In this document: one piece after another, positions 44,197-51,968 of the stretch
Layout of the letters: the number at the start of each line of letters is the position of its first letter
Numbering within the stretch: position 1 is the first letter of the stretch
Assembly (NCBI GenBank): GCA_050049775.1
Contig: JASFVP010000006.1
Location: forward strand, 1-64,000
Reading direction: 5' to 3'
Source: JABDQZ01 sp050049775
GTDB lineage: Bacteria; Pseudomonadota; Gammaproteobacteria; Chromatiales; Chromatiaceae
DNA: 64,000 nucleotides
Program-made: the position numbers and the translations under genes
Notes under the pieces: generated by a model
Told to the model about the DNA's origin: nothing
Databases searched by the model: none
Seen by the model: the letters and a program-made list of their open reading frames with translations, nothing else

Positions 44197-45027
44197 CTAC
44201 TTGCTTTCGCAGGTTTTTTCAATCAACGCATAAGCCGAATGGTTGTGGATTGACTCGAAGTTCTCGGACTCGACCGTGTAGGCACAGATTCTTTTGTCCT
44301 GATTCAGTCTGCCGGCCACGTCACGCACCATGTCTTCAACGAACTTGGGATTGTCGTAAGCGCGCTCGGTAACGAATTTCTCATCCGGACGTTTCAGCAG
44401 GCCGTACAGTTCACAGGAAGCTTCCTTTTCAACCAGTTCGATCAATTCCTCGATCCAGACAAAGTCGGTGGTCTGTACCGAGACGGTGACATGCGAGCGC
44501 TGGTTGTGCGCGCCATAGTCGGCGATCGACTTGGAGCAAGGACACAGGCTGGTGACCGGCACGATGACCTTGATGAACATCTCCGGCTTGCCATCCTTGA
44601 TTTCACCGATCAGCGTCACTTCGTAATCGAGCAGGCTCTCCACACCGGAAATCGGCGCCTTTTTGTTGATGAAGTACGGGAACGACATCTCGATATGGCC
44701 CGCTGAGGACTCCAGCTTTTCGGCCATTTCCACCAGCATGTCCTTGAATGAGGTGACGGTGATTTCACGCTCATGATTGTTGAGAATCTCAACAAAACGT
44801 GACATGTGCGTGCCCTTGAAGTTGTGAGGCAGGAACACATACATGTTGAAGGTGGCAATGGTGTGCTGTTCGCCCACGCTGCGATCCTTGACGCGCACGG
44901 GGTGGCGAATGTCCTTGATCCCGACCTTGTTGATGGCAATTTTGCGTGTATCGGCGCTGCTTTGAACGTCCTCGATGGCCTGCTGTGGATCAGCGCTGGA
45001 AACTGCGGTCATACGTTGTTCAGGCAC
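44197..45027 (-). CDS. folE2: GTP cyclohydrolase FolE2 (type IB)
   Basis: FolE2 performs the first step of folate synthesis, GTP to dihydroneopterin triphosphate, without strict zinc dependence. The 276-residue protein has the T-fold family motifs KVGIKDIRHPV, PVTSLCPCSK with the metal-binding Cys, SIADYGAHNQRS, and FVEDMVRDVA. The start is uncertain: a GTG at 45027 has an AGAGG 7 bases before it, while an ATG at 45012 has no clear ribosome site. In some bacteria folE2 is zinc-regulated; I see no Zur box here. Confidence 0.94.
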   Translation of the reverse strand: MPEQRMTAVSSADPQQAIEDVQSSADTRKIAINKVGIKDIRHPVRVKDRSVGEQHTIATFNMYVFLPHNFKGTHMSRFVEILNNHEREITVTSFKDMLVEMAEKLESSAGHIEMSFPYFINKKAPISGVESLLDYEVTLIGEIKDGKPEMFIKVIVPVTSLCPCSKSIADYGAHNQRSHVTVSVQTTDFVWIEELIELVEKEASCELYGLLKRPDEKFVTERAYDNPKFVEDMVRDVAGRLNQDKRICAYTVESENFESIHNHSAYALIEKTCESK

Positions 45028-45137
45028 TCAGCCTGCCTCTGGAATCTCGTTAAGCAGTCGATTTTACCGTAGCGGCCTTGCCCGGGCAACTTGATCAGTC
45101 CGCTAAAACCTTGAGAAAACAGGGGAAGCTTTTGCCT

Positions 45138-46040
45138 TCAATGGCGCCGGTTTACGATGAAATCGGCCAAACCACGAAGTGGATCGGCGCAATGGTCAAA
45201 CACGGTCAGCTGCTCGAATGCGTCCTGGCGCAACAATTCTGCTTTTTCACGCGCGCCTTCGACACCGAGCAGTGAGGTGTAGGTGGGCTTGTCGTTGGCG
45301 GCGTCTTTGCCACGGGTTTTGCCGAGCACTTCGGTATCGCCCTCGACGTCAAGGATGTCGTCGTGAATCTGGAAGGCCAGGCCGATGCATTTGGCGTAAT
45401 GATCGAGCCGGCGGATGTGGTCTTCGTCGGCGTTGACCGCGGCAAAGGCGCCGAGTTTTACCGCGGCGCGGATCAGTGCGCCGGTTTTGTGGATGTGCAT
45501 GAGTTCCAGCTGTACGAGGTCGAGCTGCTGGCCGACGGCAACCAGATCCATCGCCTGGCCACCGCACATGCCACGTGAGCCACTGGCGAAGGCCAGTTGC
45601 TCCAGCATTCTGACCTTGGTGGCAGCATCAAAATGGCCATTGTTGTCCTTGCTGATGACGTGAAAAGCCAGCGCCTGTAATGCATCGCCGGCAAGAATCG
45701 CGGTGGCATCGTCGAATTGCTTGTGGCAGGTCGGGCGGCCGCGACGCAGATCGTCATCATCCATGGCCGGCAGGTCGTCATGTACCAGCGAATAGGCATG
45801 GATCAGTTCGACGGCGCAGGCCGGGGCGTTGAGCTGGTCAATTTTGATACCCAGCGCCTGACCGGCAGCGTAGACCAGCATCGGGCGGATGCGTTTGCCC
45901 GGGCCGAGCGCGGCATAGCGCATGGCCTGGTGCAAGCGGGTTGGGACCTTGTTTTCGTCCGGCAGGTACTCGCTCAGGGCATTTTCCACACGATGCTGGC
46001 TAAACAGCAGGAATTCGTGGAAATTCTGGTCATAACTCAC
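45138..46040 (-). CDS. ispA: Polyprenyl (farnesyl) diphosphate synthase
   Basis: IspA condenses IPP with DMAPP and GPP to make farnesyl diphosphate for undecaprenyl and quinone side chains. The 300-residue protein has the first Asp-rich motif DDLPAMDDDDLRRG, the second DDILD, and a KTGALIRAAVKLG motif. The start is a GTG that overlaps the xseB stop by 11 bp. The common third partner dxs does not follow; folE2 does. Confidence 0.96.
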   Translation of the reverse strand: MSYDQNFHEFLLFSQHRVENALSEYLPDENKVPTRLHQAMRYAALGPGKRIRPMLVYAAGQALGIKIDQLNAPACAVELIHAYSLVHDDLPAMDDDDLRRGRPTCHKQFDDATAILAGDALQALAFHVISKDNNGHFDAATKVRMLEQLAFASGSRGMCGGQAMDLVAVGQQLDLVQLELMHIHKTGALIRAAVKLGAFAAVNADEDHIRRLDHYAKCIGLAFQIHDDILDVEGDTEVLGKTRGKDAANDKPTYTSLLGVEGAREKAELLRQDAFEQLTVFDHCADPLRGLADFIVNRRH

Positions 46041-46275
46041 GGTTGAATGGCTCCAGTTCGGCGTTCTCGCTGTCGCCCGACAGCATTTCGACTTTTTGCT
46101 CGGCGCGTTTCAACGCTTCCTGACAAATACGCGTGAGGCGTATGCCCTGTTCAAAAGCCGCCAGAGACTGCTCCAGCGTCAATTCATCGTGTTCCATTGA
46201 CTCGACCAGGCTTTCGAGTCGTTGTAATGCGGATTCGAAATCGGGGGTGTCTTTGTCGTTGTTCTTTTTTGCCAC
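46030..46275 (-). CDS. xseB: Exodeoxyribonuclease VII small subunit
   Basis: XseB pairs with XseA to degrade single-stranded DNA. The 81-residue protein contains the family helix FESALQRLESLVESMEHDELTLEQSLAAFEQGIRL, complete in length. It overlaps ispA, the usual xseB-ispA coupling. Confidence 0.95.
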   Translation of the reverse strand: MAKKNNDKDTPDFESALQRLESLVESMEHDELTLEQSLAAFEQGIRLTRICQEALKRAEQKVEMLSGDSENAELEPFNREL

Positions 46276-46377
46276 AGTGCTCTGCCATCAATGATACTTA
46301 GCTAAAATTACATTGCCGGCCTGATACGGTCAAATCCCGTTTTGACTCAGACGCAGTGCAGGTTAGAATCGCTTCTC

Positions 46378-46989
46378 ATGAAAATAACACGATTATGGCT
46401 TCTTGCCGTTACGCTCAGTATTTTATCTGGCGTATATCAAAATACATCGCATGCATCGAAGTATGACAAGACTGACCCGTACAGCGATTTTACTCCGGAG
46501 TCAGACAAGGATGAATTCAATTATGATGACAGTGGCGATGTGCCCTGGAAAGAGCAGCAGGATGAGATTCCGGCGCCGCCGACAGATGAGCAATTGACCG
46601 AGGTTGATATCGATCACCCACCTGTCGGTTTTAAAGTCTATGTTTCGCGTGATTCGGTCAGTGTCGGTGAGAAAGATGCCGTTATACGCTACTGGCTGGT
46701 ATTGAAAGCGGGTAAAAGTCGCAATGCCATGTACGAAGGTGTTCGCTGTGACACCATCGAGTACAAAACCTACGCTTATGAAAACCGCTGGAAAAAAGGC
46801 AAGGTCAACAAGGTAAATGCTCCCCAGTGGATAGCCATCAGTGGTGAAGACCAAAATCGCTACCGTATTGAACTTTTCAAATACTATTTTTGTGCCGGGA
46901 AGTTGCCAAGAGCTGTGGCTGATATTCGCCAGAGCCTGATAGGCAGTTATAGCGAGCGCAATGCCTACGATGAGTTGATCAATCAATGA
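46378..46989 (+). CDS. CNP1-like secreted protein, function unknown
   Basis: The 203-residue protein has a signal peptide (residues 1-25 or so, MKITRLWLLAVTLSILSGVYQ) and resembles the CNP1-like family (PF08750) of neisserial and other proteobacterial secreted proteins, which have paired cysteines and a SRDSVSVGEKDAVIRYWLVL-type core. Cysteines here are in VRCDTIEYKTY and YYFCAGKLP. The molecular role is unknown. ATG 46378 gives a proper signal; an upstream in-frame start does not. Its stop overlaps the parE start (ATGA). Confidence 0.78.
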   Translation: MKITRLWLLAVTLSILSGVYQNTSHASKYDKTDPYSDFTPESDKDEFNYDDSGDVPWKEQQDEIPAPPTDEQLTEVDIDHPPVGFKVYVSRDSVSVGEKDAVIRYWLVLKAGKSRNAMYEGVRCDTIEYKTYAYENRWKKGKVNKVNAPQWIAISGEDQNRYRIELFKYYFCAGKLPRAVADIRQSLIGSYSERNAYDELINQ

Positions 46990-48869
46990 GTGCATATAAC
47001 GCGTCTGCCATTGAGGTACTCAGTGGCCTCGAACCGGTACGCAAACGCCCCGGCATGTACACTGATACCAGCCGGCCGAATCACCTGGCGCAGGAAGTCA
47101 TCGATAACAGTGTCGATGAGGCCATCGCCGGACACGCCAAAACCATCGAAGTGACGCTTTATAAGGACGGTTCACTGGAAGTAGCGGACGATGGCCGCGG
47201 CATGCCGGTGGATATTCATCCCGAACAAGGCATTCCGGGGGTCGAGGTCATCCTCACCAAGCTGCATGCCGGCGGCAAGTTTTCCAACAAGAACTACCAG
47301 TTTTCCGGTGGCCTGCATGGTGTCGGTGTTTCGGTGGTGAATGCGCTGTCACGCCACATGGAAATCTGGGTCAAGCGTGAAGGCCAGGAATTCAATATTG
47401 CGTTTGCCAATGGCGACAAGGTTTCCGATCTCGAAGCCATTGGCAAGGTGGGCCGCAGCAATACCGGCACCCGCATTCGCTTCTGGCCGGATGCACAGTT
47501 TTTTGATTCGCCGCGTTTTTCGGTACGCCAGTTGCTGCATGTATTGCGCGCCAAGGCGGTACTGTGCCCTGGCCTATTGGTACGTTTTGTCGAAGAAGCA
47601 TCCGGAGATACGCACGAATGGCAGTATCAGGATGGCCTCAAGGACTATCTGCTGGATGCCTTGCAAGGCAACAGCCTGCTGCCCGAAGAGCCTTTCATCG
47701 GCGAGATGTCGGCCGAACACGAAGCCGCCAGCTGGGCGGTGGCCTGGTTGCCGGAAGGCGGCGAAAGCATCAATGAAAGTTACGTCAACCTGATTCCGAC
47801 CGCGCAGGGCGGTACACACGTCAACGGTTTGCGCACCGGTCTGACCGACGCGGTGCGTGAGTTTTGCGAGTTCCGCAACCTGTTGCCGCGTGGTGTCAAG
47901 CTGACGCCAGACGATGTCTGGAATAATGTGGCTTATATCTTGTCGGTCAAACTGGTCGACCCGCAGTTTTCCGGCCAGACCAAGGAGCGCCTGTCATCGC
48001 GTGAATGTGCCGCGTTTGTCTCCGGTATCGTCAAGGACTCGTTTGGCCTGTGGCTGAACCAGCACACGGATATCGGTGAGAAAATCGCCGAACTGGCGAT
48101 CAGCTCGGCACAAAATCGTTTGCGTGCCGGGCGCAAGGTGCAGCGCAAGAAAGTCACCCAGGGTCCGGCCTTGCCGGGCAAACTGTCGGACTGCGCCAGT
48201 GTTGATCCCAGCCGTTCGGAATTGTTTCTGGTCGAAGGCGACTCGGCGGGCGGTTCGGCCAAACAGGCGCGCGACCGTGAATTTCAGGCCATTATGCCGC
48301 TGCGTGGCAAGATTCTGAATTCCTGGGAAGTCGACTCGCTCGACGTGGTCGCCTCGCAGGAAGTACACGATATCTCAGTTGCTATCGGCGTCGAGCCGGG
48401 CAGTGATGACCTGTCCAAACTGCGCTTTGGCAAAATCTGTATTCTTGCCGACGCCGATTCGGATGGTGCGCACATTGCCACCTTGTTGTGCGCACTGTTT
48501 GTACGGCATTTTCGCAAGCTGGTGACCGAAGGTCATGTCTATGTAGCCATGCCGCCGTTGTTTCGCATCGATGTCGGCAAGCAGGTGTTTTACGCACTGG
48601 ATGAGGCTGAGAAGCAAGGCACACTGGATCGTATCAAGGCGGAGAAGATCCGCGGCAAGGTCAGCATCCAGCGCTTCAAGGGGCTTGGTGAAATGAACCC
48701 GAAGCAGCTGCGTGAGACCACCATCGACCCGGACACTCGTCGACTGGTGCAGCTGACGGTCGATCCGGGTGACGACACCAACAGCGTGCTGGACATGCTG
48801 CTGGCGAAAAAGCGTGCCGCCGATCGCAAGGCCTGGTTGCAGCAAAAAGGTGATCTGGCCGAAGTCTGA
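46986..48869 (+). CDS. parE: DNA topoisomerase IV subunit B
   Basis: ParE is the ATPase subunit of topoisomerase IV, which separates linked daughter chromosomes. The 627-residue protein has the GHKL ATPase motifs (EVIDNSVDEAIAGHA, DDGRGMPVDIHP, GGLHGVGVSVVNALS), the TOPRIM residues EGDSAGGSAKQARD and DADSDGAHI, and the GLGEMNPKQLRETT motif. The length is typical for ParE rather than GyrB. Its partner parC lies 3.1 kb downstream, separated by three other genes. Confidence 0.96.
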   Translation: MSAYNASAIEVLSGLEPVRKRPGMYTDTSRPNHLAQEVIDNSVDEAIAGHAKTIEVTLYKDGSLEVADDGRGMPVDIHPEQGIPGVEVILTKLHAGGKFSNKNYQFSGGLHGVGVSVVNALSRHMEIWVKREGQEFNIAFANGDKVSDLEAIGKVGRSNTGTRIRFWPDAQFFDSPRFSVRQLLHVLRAKAVLCPGLLVRFVEEASGDTHEWQYQDGLKDYLLDALQGNSLLPEEPFIGEMSAEHEAASWAVAWLPEGGESINESYVNLIPTAQGGTHVNGLRTGLTDAVREFCEFRNLLPRGVKLTPDDVWNNVAYILSVKLVDPQFSGQTKERLSSRECAAFVSGIVKDSFGLWLNQHTDIGEKIAELAISSAQNRLRAGRKVQRKKVTQGPALPGKLSDCASVDPSRSELFLVEGDSAGGSAKQARDREFQAIMPLRGKILNSWEVDSLDVVASQEVHDISVAIGVEPGSDDLSKLRFGKICILADADSDGAHIATLLCALFVRHFRKLVTEGHVYVAMPPLFRIDVGKQVFYALDEAEKQGTLDRIKAEKIRGKVSIQRFKGLGEMNPKQLRETTIDPDTRRLVQLTVDPGDDTNSVLDMLLAKKRAADRKAWLQQKGDLAEV

Positions 48870-48889
48870 TTACGGCTGGCTTCCTTTTG

Positions 48890-50197
48890 ATGATGTCGGA
48901 GAGCGATCAAGCCCAAATACCGGATTGGCTGCAATTCGACCGCGACCATGTCTGGCACCCCTACAGTTCGATGGCCGATGCCAACCGCAGCTTTCCGGTG
49001 GTGTCGACCGCAGGCGTGCGCCTGCAACTGGCCGATGGCCGACAGCTGATCGACGGCATGTCATCCTGGTGGTGCGCCATTCACGGTTACAACCATCCGG
49101 TCCTGAATGCCGCCATTACCGGGCAACTTGGCGACATGGCACACGTCATGTTCGGTGGCCTCACGCATGAACCGGCGGCCAGGCTGGCGGCCAAGCTGGT
49201 AGAGCTGACGCCCGAGCCACTGCAAAGCGTTTTTTTCAGCGATTCGGGCTCGGTCGCCGTCGAAGTTGCTCTGAAAATGGCGATCCAGTATTGGCACAGC
49301 CAACAGCAACCGAACAAACAGCATTTCCTCAGCATTCGCGGCGGTTACCACGGCGACACCTTTGCCGCCATGTCGGTCTGCGATCCGGTGACCGGCATGC
49401 ACAGTCTGTTTGCACAATCATTGGCAAAACAATATTTCGCGGAACGGCCGACTGCACGTTTTGGCGAATCGGATGTAAGTGCGGATATTGCCAGCATGGA
49501 GCAACTACTGGGGCAGCATCACAACGAGATTGCCGCCGTAATCCTCGAGCCGATTGTGCAGGGCGCCGGTGGCATGTGGTTTTATTCGGCCGACTATCTG
49601 CGTACTGTCCGACAACTGTGTGATCGTTTTGACGTGTTGTTGATCGCTGATGAAATCGCCACAGGCTTTGGCCGTACTGGCAAGCTGTTTGCCTGTGAGC
49701 ACGCCGGCATCGCGCCGGATATTATGTGCCTGGGCAAGGCATTGACCGGTGGCTACCTGACGCTGGCAGCGACCTTGACAACCACCGAGATCGGCCACGC
49801 GATCAGCGCTGCACCGCCGGGTGTGTTCATGCACGGCCCGACATTCATGGCCAACCCATTGGCTTGCGCGGTCGCCAATGCCAGTCTGGACCTGCTGCTG
49901 CAATCTGATTGGTCGCAGGTGGTACGACGCATTGAATTGCAATTAAAACAGGGTTTGTCTCCGTGCGAGCAAATGCCGCAGGTGCAGGATGTACGTGTGC
50001 TTGGCGCGATCGGCGTGGTGGAGCTGAAACAGCCGGTCAACATGGCTCAAGTCCAGCCACTGTTCGTCGATAAGGGGGTGTGGGTGAGACCGTTTGGCCG
50101 GCTGATGTACCTGATGCCGCCGTTTATTATTTCCGATGGTGAATTGTCTGAGCTGACCAGCGCCGTCTGTGAAATTGTCGACACTCTGGTGCCGTGA
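48890..50197 (+). CDS. bioA: Adenosylmethionine-8-amino-7-oxononanoate aminotransferase
   Basis: BioA is a PLP enzyme of biotin synthesis that uses S-adenosylmethionine as amino donor. The protein of about 435 residues begins with the family motif DRDHVWHPYSSM, and has the GMSSWWCAIHGYNHP segment, SGSVAVEVALKMA, RGGYHGDTFAAMSV, DEIATGFGRTGKLFACEH, and LGKALTGGYLTLAAT with the PLP lysine. The alternative starts (TTG 48887, ATG 48893) differ by one codon. No other biotin genes are nearby; its place between parE and parC is unusual. Confidence 0.93.
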   Translation: MMSESDQAQIPDWLQFDRDHVWHPYSSMADANRSFPVVSTAGVRLQLADGRQLIDGMSSWWCAIHGYNHPVLNAAITGQLGDMAHVMFGGLTHEPAARLAAKLVELTPEPLQSVFFSDSGSVAVEVALKMAIQYWHSQQQPNKQHFLSIRGGYHGDTFAAMSVCDPVTGMHSLFAQSLAKQYFAERPTARFGESDVSADIASMEQLLGQHHNEIAAVILEPIVQGAGGMWFYSADYLRTVRQLCDRFDVLLIADEIATGFGRTGKLFACEHAGIAPDIMCLGKALTGGYLTLAATLTTTEIGHAISAAPPGVFMHGPTFMANPLACAVANASLDLLLQSDWSQVVRRIELQLKQGLSPCEQMPQVQDVRVLGAIGVVELKQPVNMAQVQPLFVDKGVWVRPFGRLMYLMPPFIISDGELSELTSAVCEIVDTLVP

Positions 50198-50257
50198 AAT
50201 TCTTTGTCCGGGCGGTTATGATTGGTTCCATCGATTCAAACTGAGAAGTCCAGATCC

Positions 50258-51313
50258 ATGCAAACAATGGCGCAAATTTCGTTTTTATTGATCGCTGTTT
50301 TGCTGTGGCCAGCTACGAGCGTGGCTGCGCCGGACGGTAAGCAATTGTATGAAAAGCATTGCGATGCTTGCCACCAGTCGCACGGTGAAGGCGGCATCGG
50401 CCTGCCTTTGTCGCCGATTAAGCTCGCTAATGTCTCCGACGATTATTTGTACAAGACCATTCGACTGGGACGTCCCGGCCGCATCATGCCGTCCTACCAG
50501 GGCTTGAGCGATGCCCAGGTACATGCTTTGGTGGCTTACTTGCGCAGCTGGTCGGGCAATCCGGGTATGGAGTTTTCCGATGAGCGCATTGTCGGGGACC
50601 CGGTCAACGGTGAAAAGCATTACAAAAAACGTTGCTCCAAATGCCATGCCGATGACGGTTCCGGCGAAGGCAAGGGCACCGGTGTGACCAAGTCGCGTGA
50701 GCGGCGTTTCATGGTAATGCCGGCGGCGATCAATAACCGGGGTTACCTCGAGTCCGCTTCGGATCACCTGATACGCAACATCATTATTGCCGATCGGGAA
50801 GACTCCAAGATGCCATCGATGCGCAGCAAACTGTCCGACCAGGAAATCAATGACGTGGTCGCTTATGTGCGCGCCATGCAGGACACAGCGGCGCAGCCCG
50901 AGGCTGAAGAGGAAGCGGAGGACATCCAGCTTTCCTATGTGGTCGAGTCACCCAACGATTTTGAAACCACAGTCAATGCCGTGCGCCAGGCGCTGACCGG
51001 TTCCAATTTTCGTATTTTTGCCGACCGTTACCTGGAGCAGGGCCTGATTGATGAGTTCAGCCACAATACGCGCCAGCTGAGCCTGCGTTTCTGCAACTTC
51101 AACGAACTGTACAACATGCTTAACATCGAGCCGCGTCTCGGCGTGGTGTTGCCTTGTCGCATCACCGTCATGGAGCGGGAGTCCGGCGAAGTAATCCTGG
51201 TGGCGCCCAACATGAAAGAGATGGCCAACTGGTTCAACAACGATGAACTCGAGGCGTTGGCAAAGAGCATGAATGACACCATTCAGGCCGTACTGGAAGA
51301 GGCGACGTTTTGA
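50258..51313 (+). CDS. Periplasmic diheme cytochrome c with C-terminal DUF302 domain
   Basis: The 351-residue protein has a signal peptide (cut near VAA, residue 24), two class I cytochrome c domains with heme sites Cys35-Cys38-His39 (CDACH) and Cys126-Cys129-His130 (CSKCH), an acidic linker (AQPEAEEEAEDIQ, about 212-224), then a DUF302 domain to the end. DUF302 is common in sulfur-oxidising and other proteobacteria but has no settled role. The fusion suggests that DUF302 works with an electron carrier. It overlaps the next DUF302 gene by 4 bp. Confidence 0.85.
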   Translation: MQTMAQISFLLIAVLLWPATSVAAPDGKQLYEKHCDACHQSHGEGGIGLPLSPIKLANVSDDYLYKTIRLGRPGRIMPSYQGLSDAQVHALVAYLRSWSGNPGMEFSDERIVGDPVNGEKHYKKRCSKCHADDGSGEGKGTGVTKSRERRFMVMPAAINNRGYLESASDHLIRNIIIADREDSKMPSMRSKLSDQEINDVVAYVRAMQDTAAQPEAEEEAEDIQLSYVVESPNDFETTVNAVRQALTGSNFRIFADRYLEQGLIDEFSHNTRQLSLRFCNFNELYNMLNIEPRLGVVLPCRITVMERESGEVILVAPNMKEMANWFNNDELEALAKSMNDTIQAVLEEATF

Positions 51314-51810
51314 ACAGAATCAGAAACAGTTTGCTCGCATTGTTGCTGCTGCTCAGTTCAGTGACACAGGCAGAAAATACCTTGATGGTGCGCACCGGCC
51401 TGACCTTTGACTTCGCCATGGATGCGCTGCAGACATTGCTCCAGGAATACGGTTACAAGGTGGCGCATGTGCAACGCTGTGATGGCGGCTTGAGTGACTT
51501 CGGCTACAAGACCGATTTTTACCGTGTGGTGTTTTTCGGCAAAATCGAGGAAGTGCGCAAGCTCAGCGCCGAATATCCGGAGATAGTGCCTTATCTGCCA
51601 TTGAAAATCTTGCTGTTTGCCGAAGATAAGGAGACGGTTCTGGTGGCGCTTGATCCGGACGCGCTGGCTCGATATTTCCAGAAAAATCACCTGCAGGTCC
51701 AGCTGCGGCGCTGGCACAATGATATCAATTCGATTTTCACCGAAATGCGCCAGCAGAAAATGCCCGCTGGCTATGTCGCACCTGCAGCAGAACAACAGGC
51801 CACACATTGA
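51310..51810 (+). CDS. Secreted stand-alone DUF302 protein
   Basis: The 166-residue protein has a signal peptide (MNRIRNSLLALLLLLSSVTQA) and a single DUF302-like domain (LTFDFAMDALQTLLQEYGYKVAHVQRCDGGL onwards). The start is a TTG overlapping the stop of the diheme cytochrome-DUF302 gene, so the two proteins are made together and probably act together in the periplasm. Residue Cys59 or so, in QRCDGGL, is the only cysteine of the mature chain. It is followed by 158 bp without genes before parC. Confidence 0.78.
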   Translation: MNRIRNSLLALLLLLSSVTQAENTLMVRTGLTFDFAMDALQTLLQEYGYKVAHVQRCDGGLSDFGYKTDFYRVVFFGKIEEVRKLSAEYPEIVPYLPLKILLFAEDKETVLVALDPDALARYFQKNHLQVQLRRWHNDINSIFTEMRQQKMPAGYVAPAAEQQATH

Positions 51811-51968
51811 TATTTTCAGGCACACTGTTGCCTGCCGTACGTTGGTAAAATCCAGGCTTTCAGCTGCCACTGAAATTGCCAATCTGCAATAAAAATCCGC
51901 CTTTTCCTGCGCAATCCCGTCAGCAGAATTGTGTAGAATAGGATTTTTCCAGACAAACAAGAACATTC

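Noticed and set aside
51817..51834. Hairpin CAGGCA/TGCCTG after the DUF302 gene as terminator
   Set aside because: The 6-bp stem has no following T-run, so intrinsic termination is not supported.
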